Shown here in pieces: positions 15,580-25,515 of a stretch of DNA of 36,648 nt. The notes under the pieces are model-generated. The model was not told the origin of the DNA. It searched no databases and worked only from the letters and a program-made list of their open reading frames with translations. Source of the DNA: Draconibacterium orientale (GTDB lineage: Bacteria; Bacteroidota; Bacteroidia; Bacteroidales; JAADGE01); contig DYMH01000021.1 in NCBI GenBank assembly GCA_020721645.1, forward strand, positions 1-36,648, read 5' to 3'. The position numbers and the translations under genes were made by a program. Numbering within the stretch: the first letter of the stretch is position 1; each line of letters opens with the position of its first letter.

Positions 15580-18576
15580 TTATTTTACAGATTTCATTAT
15601 CATAATTTCATCGCTCGAAAGATTGTATAAAGCATAAATCAGATTATTCAATTTTTCATTCGTCTCAATTACTATTTTGTATGCTGTATTCAAATCCTTT
15701 GCATAGGAATTAAAATATTCTTCCCATTCGTCCGATTGTTTAAGACTTAGTTTAATCTTTTGTTTTTCTAATTCTTCAATGAACGTTTTAAAATCATATT
15801 TATAAAATTCATCTAATTTTTGTGTTATTGATTTAATTTTTAAATGACTTGTTATTCTATTTACAAATTTATCTGAATTTTTAAGTTGTTGTTTTGATTT
15901 CAATATCGTATCTACACAATCAATAAATGGTTTTTGATTTTCTATTGACATGTCGATAATAGGAATTTGGTCTAAATCGACCAATTTAATTTGCGGTGTA
16001 CTGTCCAAATTTGTTACTAAATAATTTATAAAAAACCAAGTTATCAAGTCAGAATTTAAGATTGCTAAAATATATCTAAAATCGAAATTAGAGTTTAGAT
16101 TGTAAATAAAATACAAAGACTGCTCAGGGAAAACTCCATTTTCATCGTAACTTGCAATAATTGTATTTCCTGTTTTTCTGACTAATATTTTTGGTTTTGC
16201 CGAGAGTTTTGTTTTGTCTGTTGTCCTACCTGTAATGTTTTCGGGAATAAACTCAAACCAATAATTTTCTTTTATTTCATATCGTTGGATTGACGAACCT
16301 TTAAAAACCGGAATTTGTTTTGTGTTAATTTGTTCGGTTGTAATCAATTCCGATTTGCCGCCAAAGCCTGATGTAATTTGACAAACTTCTCTTAGTTTTA
16401 CGGAATTGGTAATCATTTTGTCAATTAACGACTTTGCTGTCTGACTTTTATACGCTTTAAACTGAAAATCTTGTTTTGTAAGTAATTGTTGTTTCGTGAA
16501 ATTAATAAATCCATTAAGAGGCTCGGATTTTATTGTGATGGAATAATCTTCCTCTTTCCTGTTTTGGATAACAAAAGTCATTGAATCGGTGATAATTCCG
16601 GGAAAATCCCACTTATAAATGACTTCAACTAATTTATAATTTTGTAAAACCCTTTCCCGTAAATAATTAAATGAGGCATTATAACCGAAACGGTCAGGTA
16701 CAATAAATGAGAAAAAACCGTTTTCTTTAAGCAATGACAAAGAACGAATTATAAAAATTTCAAATAAATTTGGCAAATACGTATTGCTTCCAAAATGATT
16801 TATCAACCACTTTTGAGTAATTTCATCTACCGTATTGTGTCCATGTTTTCCGATTAGTGAAACCCAAGGCGGATTACCGATTACAATATCAAAGCCACCG
16901 TTTTGCATGATTTCAGGAAATTCCAAATTCCAATCAAATGCCTTTTCTCCGGCTATTTCTTTGTTGTCAATCAACGAATTACCGCATTTGATATTCCCGC
17001 TTAAATCTGATAATTTACGTTCCTTTTTAGCTGTGTTCAGCCAAAGCGAAAGTTTTGCAATTTCCACGCTTTCTTCATTTATATCAACTCCATAAATGTT
17101 TTTTTCCAAAATCGATTTGTCAGTGTCAAAAAATCGAATGGTTTTGTTTTCCAATTCGCTTATTTTGTCGTCAATTTCTTTATGTTCCGAGATTAGATAA
17201 TGTAAAGCTTCAATCAAAAAAGCACCGCTTCCGCAGGCAGGGTCGATAATTTTTAAATTGAATAACCATTCTTTATAAGCTGATAATTTTGCAAATAAAT
17301 CCTTACCCTCTTTTGTTTGTTTATTGTTTTTTCGATGTTTTTCCGAAATTTCTAAATTCGATATTTGCAATTCATTTTTTTTGATTGAACAGTACGAACC
17401 TATTGTTTTTTCAATGATGTATTTTGTAATGTATTTTGGCGTATAAAAAACGCCGTCTTTTTTACGTTTTGTTTTGGTTTTATCAATTGTTTCGCCTTGA
17501 ATTAGGGCTGCAACTTCTTCAAATTCGTTTAACGAATGTTCAAAAATATGACCTAAAATATTTACGTCTATTTCCGAACTGAAATCATAAGCGGCTAATA
17601 TTAAGCTGTCTGTTTCTAAAAATTTATTTTCAATAATCAAATCCGGATTGTCTAAAATTTCGTCCGGAAAAAACAAACCGCCGTTGTATGCAGGCACTTC
17701 GCCCCAGTTCGGATATACATAACCATTATTTAAGTGCAAGAAAAGTGCCTGAAAACGAGTGTATAATGAAATCTGCATTCCTTCGTTTGCCATGACTTTC
17801 CATTTTTCAATAGTTCTGGCAATAGCATTTGGAGGAATTAATCCGGTATCTTCGGCAAAAAGTATAAACAAAATACGGTCGAGCAGTTTTTGCGTTTTTT
17901 TGTATAAAATTACTTTGTCGTATTGTGTGTTGTTTTTTACTAAACTACTGTAAATATTTTCTTTATATGTTTTGTAATCTTTATAGAATTTATCAGAAAT
18001 ACTTTCTTCGTGAAATTCAGTTTCTTGTTTTAATTTTAAAGGAATTTCGTTTAAAATGCTTTCGCAACTTAAAAACAAATAAAACCTCTTAAATTCATCT
18101 TTTGATAAATCGAATAAATTAAATTCTTCAAATTCGGTGGCATTGTCGATAAAAAAGCGCAAAGAATGAAAATTTGACGTAATTACATATCGACATTTCG
18201 ATTGGTTATTTTTATAGTTAAATGCTTGTTTTGTAATACTTTCTAAATTTGGTGTTTTCGTTGATTTTAACTCAATAACAGCAATTGCCACACCGTTTTT
18301 TAATATTGCACCGTCTGCTTTTTTATTATCAGTTTGATTTTTGTATTCAGTTGTTAAATTGTAATTTATATCAGGATTAATTGTATAGCCAAGAACATTG
18401 ACAAAAATTTCTCTTAAAAATCCCTCTTGATAATTTTCTTCTTTTAAATTTAAAATATTATACAACCGAAGTTTATTCCCGTAGAAATTTGTAAATCGCT
18501 CAAAAGCCTGATTTATTTTCTCATCATCAAGCGATTTTAAATACTTATTTACAACGGATTTTTGAAATATCGACAT
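15580..18576 (-). CDS. Type IIG restriction-modification enzyme (Eco57I-like, gamma N6-adenine methylase)
   Basis: A single 998-residue polypeptide with nuclease, methyltransferase and specificity parts. The N-terminal nuclease is of PD-(D/E)XK type: D88 in KKADGAIL and E102-x-K104 in AVIELKSTK. KKDGVFYTPKYITKYIIEKT (about 395) opens the methylase, with motif I DPACGSG at 445-451 and the catalytic NPPW at 568-571 (N6-adenine). The C-terminal 300 residues, with the TaqI-like segment ITSGFGGKSEL and GSSIQRYEIKENYWFEF, form the target recognition domain. All catalytic residues are present, so the enzyme should cut and modify; no separate methylase or specificity gene is seen. It has a fitting promoter 24 bp upstream of the ATG. 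Codon use is A/T-rich. Confidence 0.92.
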   Translation of the reverse strand: MSIFQKSVVNKYLKSLDDEKINQAFERFTNFYGNKLRLYNILNLKEENYQEGFLREIFVNVLGYTINPDINYNLTTEYKNQTDNKKADGAILKNGVAIAVIELKSTKTPNLESITKQAFNYKNNQSKCRYVITSNFHSLRFFIDNATEFEEFNLFDLSKDEFKRFYLFLSCESILNEIPLKLKQETEFHEESISDKFYKDYKTYKENIYSSLVKNNTQYDKVILYKKTQKLLDRILFILFAEDTGLIPPNAIARTIEKWKVMANEGMQISLYTRFQALFLHLNNGYVYPNWGEVPAYNGGLFFPDEILDNPDLIIENKFLETDSLILAAYDFSSEIDVNILGHIFEHSLNEFEEVAALIQGETIDKTKTKRKKDGVFYTPKYITKYIIEKTIGSYCSIKKNELQISNLEISEKHRKNNKQTKEGKDLFAKLSAYKEWLFNLKIIDPACGSGAFLIEALHYLISEHKEIDDKISELENKTIRFFDTDKSILEKNIYGVDINEESVEIAKLSLWLNTAKKERKLSDLSGNIKCGNSLIDNKEIAGEKAFDWNLEFPEIMQNGGFDIVIGNPPWVSLIGKHGHNTVDEITQKWLINHFGSNTYLPNLFEIFIIRSLSLLKENGFFSFIVPDRFGYNASFNYLRERVLQNYKLVEVIYKWDFPGIITDSMTFVIQNRKEEDYSITIKSEPLNGFINFTKQQLLTKQDFQFKAYKSQTAKSLIDKMITNSVKLREVCQITSGFGGKSELITTEQINTKQIPVFKGSSIQRYEIKENYWFEFIPENITGRTTDKTKLSAKPKILVRKTGNTIIASYDENGVFPEQSLYFIYNLNSNFDFRYILAILNSDLITWFFINYLVTNLDSTPQIKLVDLDQIPIIDMSIENQKPFIDCVDTILKSKQQLKNSDKFVNRITSHLKIKSITQKLDEFYKYDFKTFIEELEKQKIKLSLKQSDEWEEYFNSYAKDLNTAYKIVIETNEKLNNLIYALYNLSSDEIMIMKSVK

Positions 18577-18599
18577 AATCTACTTATTATATTCAGCCT

Positions 18600-18632
18600 C
18601 AAAATTAATCATTTCTTGTTGAGTTTTACAAT
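18600..18632 (-). promoter_or_regulatory. Bacteroidota-type promoter for the type IIG gene
   Basis: On the minus strand, ATTG (18632-18629) and TAATTTTG (18607-18600) are separated by 21 bp, close to the TTTG-N19/21-TAnnTTTG consensus. The -7 box ends 24 bp before the ATG at 18576. Confidence 0.5.
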
Positions 18633-18683
18633 TATGTTTACAAAATTGTGTTCTGTTTTTTTTTATTTTAATTCCGTATAACT

Positions 18684-18714
18684 ATTGAATATTTTTTTAA
18701 TTTTTCTATCTTTG
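18684..18714 (+). promoter_or_regulatory. Bacteroidota-type promoter for the rhomboid gene
   Basis: ATTG (18684-18687) and TATCTTTG (18707-18714) are spaced by 19 bp and sit 51 bp upstream of the ATG at 18766, a close match to the sigma-ABfr consensus. Confidence 0.6.
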
Positions 18715-18765
18715 AAAAAGAATGAATATCCGAAATTTACATTTTTTATTTAACAATATTACATT

Positions 18766-19323
18766 ATGAAGCAAAATTTACAGGTTTCACTTATCATCAT
18801 CATTCTTTTGTGGATTGAAGAAGTTGCCGATGTCTTTTTAAGTCTGAATTTAGACCGATTTGGAATAATGCCTCGATCAATCGTAGGTCTTCGCGGCGTA
18901 TTTTTCGCACCCGTTTTGCATGGAGGGTTCTATCATTTGTTCTCAAACACTATACCATTATTTGTTCTGACATTAACCATGATGACTTTTTATCGTTCCG
19001 TTTGGTTGCGAGTTACAATTTTTTCGGCACTCATCGGAGGCTTGGCAGTTTGGGCTTTTGCACGCGGGGGTTCGTTTCATATTGGTGCAAGTGGTGTGAT
19101 ATTCAGTTTGATAGGATTTTTATTAGCAAGCGGGATTTTTCGCAAAAATATAAAAGCATTTCTTATCGCATTAATCATCTTTTTTCTGTATGGCGGGGCA
19201 CTTTGGGGTGTGTTGCCGTCCAATCCCTACATTTCGTGGGAAGGGCATCTGTTTGGGGCACTTGCAGGCATTTTTTTAGCATGGATATATCGTTCGCAGG
19301 GGCAGGGGACACGAAAGTCGTAG
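18766..19323 (+). CDS. Rhomboid-family intramembrane serine protease
   Basis: A 185-residue integral membrane protein with about six hydrophobic helices, the core rhomboid length. The catalytic dyad is visible: S109 in GASGVIF (GxSG motif) and H161 in EGHLFGALAG in the last helices. HLFSNT (H57, N61) supplies the oxyanion/HxxxN motif of helix 2. Rhomboids cleave transmembrane substrates within the bilayer; the substrate here is not deducible. The gene is monocistronic by layout, with a good promoter upstream and a convergent gene downstream. Confidence 0.9.
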   Translation: MKQNLQVSLIIIILLWIEEVADVFLSLNLDRFGIMPRSIVGLRGVFFAPVLHGGFYHLFSNTIPLFVLTLTMMTFYRSVWLRVTIFSALIGGLAVWAFARGGSFHIGASGVIFSLIGFLLASGIFRKNIKAFLIALIIFFLYGGALWGVLPSNPYISWEGHLFGALAGIFLAWIYRSQGQGTRKS

Positions 19324-19384
19324 TAATATGTTACAAAAATAGAACGTCGATTTGACAGTTTTTGACTGATGAAAAATCTCAGAA

Positions 19385-20080
19385 TTAATTTTTTGAAGAT
19401 TTCAATCCTGCCCAAGCCAATATCACTCCCAAAGCGATGCCGAGTAATGCCGCAAAAAGTACCTGCATTTCGCCGGGCAATAAAAATGTGACGGTGTGTG
19501 CCGGAATCCAGAAAAAAGGAATTGTTTTTTTGAAAACAAAATTCCATTGCACGTCCCAATTTACGGATTTAAAATTTTGAGCAAAGTCTATTTTTTTGAA
19601 TATAACAGCAAAGCCTCCGCCGTTGTTGATAATGTGCGTATCAGTAATTTTGTGTAAGGTCATCATCACCGGAGCAAAAATAAGGTTCATGCTTGTGCTT
19701 ATTGTAAAAGCAATCAGCAATTTGTAGAAACTAAAATCGGCATTCATAATTTTTGGAGCATTTTTCAAGCCAAAATTCTCTAAAAATACAGGGGCACCGG
19801 TTGCAAAAATGATGAATGCCAATTTGATAGACAACCCGAGAAATCCCCAAACGAAGGCTCGCGGCAGAAGTCCGAATCCGGGTTTATTGTAAACGCCTTC
19901 ACGGATACGTAGCCCAATGGATTCGCCTGTTGTGGCTAAAACGGCAAACTTAATAAAGGCTGTGATAAAAGCGTGTTCTTTGTTAAATTCGTTATAAAAT
20001 TGATAGAGTTCGCTGCTTATAAAAAACGGAATAAACAATAGCAGGATATAGAAAGCAAAAAAGAGGTCTTCTTTTTTCAT
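19385..20080 (-). CDS. Integral membrane protein, Mpv17/PMP22-like
   Basis: A 231-residue protein with four or five hydrophobic segments. The C-terminal stretch WNFVFKKTIPFFWIPAHTVT, followed by LLPGEMQVLFAALLG, recalls the Mpv17/PMP22 signature (W, NF, vP, then a final helix), and the loop FAPVMMTLHKITD recalls the P-H pair of that family; both are from memory and only partial. Bacterial relatives are annotated in Bacteroidota and Clostridia without known role. It ends 62 bp from the convergent rhomboid gene. Confidence 0.6.
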   Translation of the reverse strand: MKKEDLFFAFYILLLFIPFFISSELYQFYNEFNKEHAFITAFIKFAVLATTGESIGLRIREGVYNKPGFGLLPRAFVWGFLGLSIKLAFIIFATGAPVFLENFGLKNAPKIMNADFSFYKLLIAFTISTSMNLIFAPVMMTLHKITDTHIINNGGGFAVIFKKIDFAQNFKSVNWDVQWNFVFKKTIPFFWIPAHTVTFLLPGEMQVLFAALLGIALGVILAWAGLKSSKN

Positions 20081-20102
20081 ACGACTTATTTTGTTACAAA
20101 TT

Positions 20103-20146
20103 ATACTCTGATTGGCTGATTATTTGATGTGTTAATGTGTTGATTG
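20103..20146 (-). repeat. 44-nt interspersed intergenic repeat, copy 1
   Basis: Read on the minus strand this element begins CAATCAACACATTAACACAT and ends CCAATCAGAGTAT. It matches the segment at 28971-29014 in 37 of 44 positions. It lies downstream of the aminotransferase gene and upstream of the Mpv17-like gene. Confidence 0.75.
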
Positions 20147-20242
20147 TGATGAAAATAAAATACTTTCACGCATCTAATAGTACACAAATAAACTGATTTT
20201 AGTATAATAATTTGATTTTTGTAATTTATTGTTATTAAAATA

Positions 20243-21718
20243 TTAAAAATCGAACCACGATTTAAAACTTTCGGGTTCGAGACGCTGAAAATTTTTGTGA
20301 AAATATTCGCCCGAAATTTTTTCGAAAACATAGTCTTCAGACCATAATTCGCGGTTTTCGATAATTTGTTTCAGAGCATCGATAATAAAAAGCAATTCTA
20401 CATCGGTCATTGTCGGGTGAACGGAAAGGCGTACCCAGCCCGGTTTTTCGGTCAGGTCGCCGCTGTTAATTTGATTGGTAATTCGGTGCGACTTGTCTTT
20501 GTCCACGCGTAACAGATAATGCCCATAAGTGCCTGCACACGAGCAACCTCCGCGAACCTGAACGCCAAAACGGTCGTTGAGCAATCGCACAACCAAATTG
20601 TGATGAATGTTTTCGATATAAAACGAGAAAACGCCGAATCGGTCTTTTCTGTTGGCAGCTAAGAGGTGGAGTTGTGGCAGTTTTTCAAATTCGCGAAAGG
20701 CAATTTTGTTCAAATACTGTTCGCGAGCCGTAATATTTTCAACTCCCATTTCTTCTTTCAGTCGAACTGCCAAAGCCGCACGTATGGCTTGCAGATAAGC
20801 CGGTGTGCCGCCATCTTCGCGGGTTTCGATGTCCGAAATGTAAGCATATTCGTTCCAGCGATTTGTCCATACAACAGTTCCGCCGCCGGGTTGGTCGGGA
20901 ACGGTGTTGTGATACAGATTTTTGTTAAAAATTAACACACCCGTACTTCCCGGTCCTCCCAACATTTTATGGGGCGAAAAGAAAATTGCATCAAGATTTT
21001 GCTGAGGATTTTCGGGGTGCATATCAATTGCAATATACGGAGCCGAAGCCGCAAAATCGACAAAAGCCCAGCCTCCATTTTTGTGCATTATTTCGGCTAA
21101 TTGGTGATAGGGCGGAATTATTCCGGTTACATTAGAACCGGCACTGAACGAGCCGATTTTTGTTTTTCGATTTTTGTATTTTTCAATTTCGGTGATTAAA
21201 GATTCACTCGAAACGCACAAAGCGTCATCGGGTTCCAAAACAACGACATCAGCCAGAGTTTCAATCCACGAGGTATGATTTGAGTGATGTTCGAGATGTG
21301 TTACGAAAACAACGGGGCGGTCATCTTCTTTCATACTCGAAAGGCAGCACAGGCGCTTGGTTTCGGGAAGTTTTAGCCCGATAATGCGTTGTAGTTTTGC
21401 CAATGCCCCCGTCATTCCGGAACCTGTTGTGAGAATTACATCATCTACGCCGGCGTTCACATGTTTTTTAATAATTTGTTGAGCCAAGTGATAGGTCTGT
21501 GTCATGGTGGTTCCCGTTTGGCTTGCTTCGGAATGTGTATTGCCAACCATGGAACCGAAGAGATTTGCCATTTTGTCTTCAATCGGACCATACAATCGCC
21601 CGCCCGCAATCCAATCGGCATAAATCATTTTCTTTTTTCCGTAGGGTGTTTCAATTAATATATCGTTGCCGATTGTATTTATTTTATATTTTTTGAAATA
21701 ATCTTCAAGAAAATTCAT
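20243..21718 (-). CDS. Class V aminotransferase-fold PLP enzyme (cysteine desulfurase-like)
   Basis: A 491-residue fold-type I PLP enzyme. The Schiff-base lysine is K251 in FFSPHKMLGGPGSTGV; SFSAGSNVTGI and AFVDFAASAPY (Asp for the pyridine nitrogen) complete the cofactor site, and HLEHHSNHTSW is the usual substrate-side stretch. Close to the C terminus lies RGGCSCAGTYGHYLL with C392 and C394, in the place of the catalytic Cys loop of SufS-type desulfurases (RxGxHCA). It is longer than SufS (about 406) because of an extended C-terminal region. No suf/isc genes are nearby, so desulfurase, selenocysteine lyase or an unrelated lyase/epimerase are all possible. Confidence 0.85.
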   Translation of the reverse strand: MNFLEDYFKKYKINTIGNDILIETPYGKKKMIYADWIAGGRLYGPIEDKMANLFGSMVGNTHSEASQTGTTMTQTYHLAQQIIKKHVNAGVDDVILTTGSGMTGALAKLQRIIGLKLPETKRLCCLSSMKEDDRPVVFVTHLEHHSNHTSWIETLADVVVLEPDDALCVSSESLITEIEKYKNRKTKIGSFSAGSNVTGIIPPYHQLAEIMHKNGGWAFVDFAASAPYIAIDMHPENPQQNLDAIFFSPHKMLGGPGSTGVLIFNKNLYHNTVPDQPGGGTVVWTNRWNEYAYISDIETREDGGTPAYLQAIRAALAVRLKEEMGVENITAREQYLNKIAFREFEKLPQLHLLAANRKDRFGVFSFYIENIHHNLVVRLLNDRFGVQVRGGCSCAGTYGHYLLRVDKDKSHRITNQINSGDLTEKPGWVRLSVHPTMTDVELLFIIDALKQIIENRELWSEDYVFEKISGEYFHKNFQRLEPESFKSWFDF

Positions 21719-21914
21719 TATTTAATGTGTTGATATTATAGACTGTGAAAACCGTTAAAATTTTTACAAAGATGACAATTTTTACCAATTATTTTCAATG
21801 ATTTTTATCGTGGTTTTAGGCAATATGAATAAGCTTGAATAAAAATCATTTGACAATCCGAGAATGAGGATTGAATAAAATGCGGTGACAAATTCTCCGC
21901 AGATAGGTTTCCTT

Positions 21915-24900
21915 TTAAAATTTCAACACTTTAAGTTCGACTCTGCGATTTTTTGCACGCCCGGCTTCCGAAGCATCATTTGAAACAGGCGAAGTTGAGG
22001 CTCTGCCGACAATTTCCAGCCGTTGCGGAGGCAGTCCGTGCGATTTCAGGTAGTTTGCAATGGCTTTTGCTCGGTCGTCGGAAAGTTTTTGAGCATTTGT
22101 TTTAATTGCTTCCACATCGTCGGCGTGTCCTGAAATTTCGACTTTTACTGTCGGATTCATAAAAAGAAGGCTCAAAATATTATCCAATTCGGCTTGGGCT
22201 GCGGTTGATAAGTCGGATTTTTCGGGATAGAAGGTCAGATTTTCGGTTCTCAGTTTTTCGTCTTGATTTATTTTTCTGAGCAAAATATCTCGGGTGATAT
22301 TGTCGAAAGTTGTTATCTGATTGATTTCCAATTTGTCGTAATATACCCAATATCCGTCTGTTTCGGCTTTGATTGTGTAGTTTTTTCCGGCAAAAAAGGT
22401 TGTGAAATAGATGCCTGTGCGTTCGCTCGAAACAGTTTCGGAAATTAAATCGTTATTTTCGGCATTGCGTATTGTTATTTTGGAGTGCAACGGAATTTGT
22501 GAAATTTCTTCGCGAACCGTTCCACGCAGATTGGTTTGGCGAATCAAAGCAACATCTTCGAGACTGATGTTGTTGTTTTCGTCCACAATAAAATCCTTAT
22601 CGTCGAATTTCACTTCGCGTTTCTTTTCATCAAATTCAAAAGTGAGTTCAAATTGCTTGTATCCGTTGAATTTAACGATGTAATATTCTTGCCGGATACT
22701 GAAATTTTCGTAAAAAGCGTTTTGTACTTTTACCGTGTAATAATCGGAAACCGGAATATAGGCTTCAAAATAGCCGTCTTTATCGGTATTGGTTGTGTAG
22801 ATTTTGTCGTTTCCTTCAATATAAATTTTGATATTGTCCAAGGGAATTTCTCCCAAAGCCGAGTATTTATCGCGATGTAAGATTATTTTTCCGAAAACTT
22901 TGTTGCGTTCCATGAACGGAATGTAAATCAGAGTATCGTTTTCGGCGGCAAACTCTTTTTTTATGGCTTCGGGCGAATAATTCCCCAATCCGCTGCCGGT
23001 GGGCAGATAGAGTATGGAATATTTTCCTTCTGGCATATTTTTGTAGGAAATGTGTCCTTCGGGATTCGACATGAGTTCGGTACTCATAAATTCGCCGTTA
23101 TAATTTGGGTTGTTTAAATCAGCTTCCGGGTCGCCGCGATTGATATTTACCAGAACATTCCCTACGCCGGGTTCGTTCGGGTCGTGAAACCGATTGCCGT
23201 TCAAATCTTTGTAAAAAATGGCATCTAAATCCATGTATTTGATGCGAGGTTGGTTGAAATCAAAGACTTTTCGTAAACCGACTTCAAAGTAAATAGAAGT
23301 ATATATACTGTTTGACTGAGAACTCGCATTTGATTGAGCTGCACTGCTTGCTCTGCTTTGAAAACTTAAGGTGTTTGTGAAATGAAATTCCCATCCTTTT
23401 TTTACAAACAAGTTAATTCGTGTATCAAAATTGACTCGCGAATTTTTAGATGTAACATTATTGGAGTATGATGCCCTAAAATTTAAATTGAGTATATTTT
23501 TGTAAAAGAAACGTTCGTATTTGAATGTCAAATAAAAGGTTTTTGAAAAGTAATTTGTATAAAAATATGAATATTGTTGAGAAATATTTGTTGGTCCGTG
23601 ATAGTAAATAAAATTTAGCCCAACATATTTTCTTCTCACGGAAATAAAGAATTCTGCAATATTATATGGCTTTTGATTTTTTATTTCAGGATTATAAACA
23701 CCATATAAAGTTTTGGAAAATTTATTGACAAAGGTCATTCCGTATCTTCCTGTTAATGTAACAGAATTGTAGGAATATTTTTCGTTTAATTTTATGCTTA
23801 ACTCAGCCTTGCCTGTATTGGTTAAAAAAATGTCGTTTGCCGAAAAACTGCTAAAACTGTTTGAAAATTCCTGATTGAATGAAGGACCGCCAAAAATAGT
23901 TATCGAGTTATCAGGAGTATATCGATAAAGAATATTTGCATGGTTATAAGTTGTGTATCGGTCATAAATATATTCGTTACCGGATAAGTAGAATGGAGAA
24001 TACTTTGTTCTTGTAAAAATAAGTGAAATATTTTTTTTCTCGGAAATAGTGTACCATAAAATACCGTTATTATAACTTCTGGATCTTAAAATTCCTTCAT
24101 ATCCGGGAGTTCCGGAAAAGTTTATTAAATTTATCTTTAACGATTGAATACTTCCGGAATAATTAAAACTGTATCCATAACCGTTGTAAGGCTTTATGGT
24201 CGAAGGTGTTTGGAAATTTGTATTACTCAACCCGAATCGTAGATCCAAACTACTTTGTTTGAATTTAAGGTTAGATGCTCCATAAATAAGTTTGGTATCC
24301 GAAAAAATATCCGGACTTTTACTATAACCGGCACCGGCTTCTATACTCAAAATAGTTGGAAATTGGTGTTTAAGCGAGCCGCCGACATTATAAATATTTG
24401 ACAATTGATTTAAGGTAACAGCTAAACTTAAAATATCTCGTTTTGTAATTTTAATGGCAGAACTTAAACCTCTGCCGTACATGTTTAAATCGAAATTTTT
24501 GACGATATCTCCAAATTCAAGTTCTAATCGGGGATTTTTGTAAGATACGAGGAATCGACTGTTTTGCCAGATATTGTTTTTAGCAGTTGAGCGATTCAAA
24601 TTTTCAAAAGTGTACGCAACAGATTGCTTATTTTTAAAAAGTAGTTTTCCATAGATGTGAGCTACATACTGAGCTTTGTATACTGAAAAAATATTTAACG
24701 CTGTCAATTCTACAACCAGAGGGTAATCTGTTTCCGGAATATAATTTGTAAATTGCCAATCCACATACTTAAACCAGGCTATTTTAGAAATTACGGTATC
24801 CTCTCCGCTGACAGAAATGTTCATCTTGTGAAGAGCATACGTTTTAGACTCATCATCAGTATTTAGATGTACAGTATATTGCACGGTGGTGTCTTTATTA

Positions 24901-25502
24901 GAGCGAACAGAAAAATTATCAATATGAAAACTTTCACTACCGGAGCCAACTGAGATTGTGTTACCCGGTTCGAGTTTTACATTAACAATTTCATCAATAT
25001 TCCCTTTGTTTGATATTTTTAAATTGTACGGTGCGGTTAATGTTTTATGGTCGAAATAATTGCTTCTTGATATTGGTGAAACACTTAATCCGGTTTTTAT
25101 TGGAATGTTGATAAAACTGTATTCTGTTTTAAAAATTGTTCCCAATTTATCCGAAACCACTGCAACAACAACATATCCAACGCCGCCGGTTGCATCTTTT
25201 GCTGCTGTTACATGGACAGGTAAATTAATTTTATCATGCGGCGGAATGATTATTGTTTCACTTGTTGGACCTATAAAAATCCATGAACGAGGGACATTAT
25301 AATTTATATTAAATTCTATTTCTTTTGATGATTTATTTTGAATAACAAGGACATTAAAATACACCTTGCCCGATTCAATTTCAATCTTCGGTTTCAAAAA
25401 ACGAATATTCATATCTTCTTCCGAAATCAGACATTGAGCTCCCAGTCTGCTGAAAAACAGTGCAAAAACAATAGAAATTATATATTTGTTGTATTTGTTC
25501 AC
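21915..25502 (-). CDS. Large outer-membrane protein: Ig-like domains, putative beta-barrel, SdrD/regulatory-like domains, OmpA domain (usher-like candidate)
   Basis: A 1195-residue exported protein. The signal peptide is about residues 1-22 (before Q23). Two beta-sandwich (COG1470/NEW3-like) domains follow (about 25-130, 135-245). Residues about 255-750 are rich in alternating aromatic strands, look like a 20-plus-strand outer-membrane barrel. At 756 begins an SdrD/carboxypeptidase-regulatory-like domain (FYKDLNGNRFHDPNEPGVG), then two more such modules (about 870-950, 985-1070) and an OmpA peptidoglycan-binding domain from about 1089 (NAQKLSDDRAKAIANYL, GRAKNRRVEL). The start is GTG 25502, 13 bp behind the preceding small secreted gene. 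The combination of a large barrel flanked by Ig-like domains, next to small secreted paralogues and a chaperone-like gene, suggests an usher-like assembly platform anchored to the wall; this is inference. Confidence 0.8.
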   Translation of the reverse strand: MNKYNKYIISIVFALFFSRLGAQCLISEEDMNIRFLKPKIEIESGKVYFNVLVIQNKSSKEIEFNINYNVPRSWIFIGPTSETIIIPPHDKINLPVHVTAAKDATGGVGYVVVAVVSDKLGTIFKTEYSFINIPIKTGLSVSPISRSNYFDHKTLTAPYNLKISNKGNIDEIVNVKLEPGNTISVGSGSESFHIDNFSVRSNKDTTVQYTVHLNTDDESKTYALHKMNISVSGEDTVISKIAWFKYVDWQFTNYIPETDYPLVVELTALNIFSVYKAQYVAHIYGKLLFKNKQSVAYTFENLNRSTAKNNIWQNSRFLVSYKNPRLELEFGDIVKNFDLNMYGRGLSSAIKITKRDILSLAVTLNQLSNIYNVGGSLKHQFPTILSIEAGAGYSKSPDIFSDTKLIYGASNLKFKQSSLDLRFGLSNTNFQTPSTIKPYNGYGYSFNYSGSIQSLKINLINFSGTPGYEGILRSRSYNNGILWYTISEKKNISLIFTRTKYSPFYLSGNEYIYDRYTTYNHANILYRYTPDNSITIFGGPSFNQEFSNSFSSFSANDIFLTNTGKAELSIKLNEKYSYNSVTLTGRYGMTFVNKFSKTLYGVYNPEIKNQKPYNIAEFFISVRRKYVGLNFIYYHGPTNISQQYSYFYTNYFSKTFYLTFKYERFFYKNILNLNFRASYSNNVTSKNSRVNFDTRINLFVKKGWEFHFTNTLSFQSRASSAAQSNASSQSNSIYTSIYFEVGLRKVFDFNQPRIKYMDLDAIFYKDLNGNRFHDPNEPGVGNVLVNINRGDPEADLNNPNYNGEFMSTELMSNPEGHISYKNMPEGKYSILYLPTGSGLGNYSPEAIKKEFAAENDTLIYIPFMERNKVFGKIILHRDKYSALGEIPLDNIKIYIEGNDKIYTTNTDKDGYFEAYIPVSDYYTVKVQNAFYENFSIRQEYYIVKFNGYKQFELTFEFDEKKREVKFDDKDFIVDENNNISLEDVALIRQTNLRGTVREEISQIPLHSKITIRNAENNDLISETVSSERTGIYFTTFFAGKNYTIKAETDGYWVYYDKLEINQITTFDNITRDILLRKINQDEKLRTENLTFYPEKSDLSTAAQAELDNILSLLFMNPTVKVEISGHADDVEAIKTNAQKLSDDRAKAIANYLKSHGLPPQRLEIVGRASTSPVSNDASEAGRAKNRRVELKVLKF

Positions 25503-25515
25503 GAAACAGTTTTTG

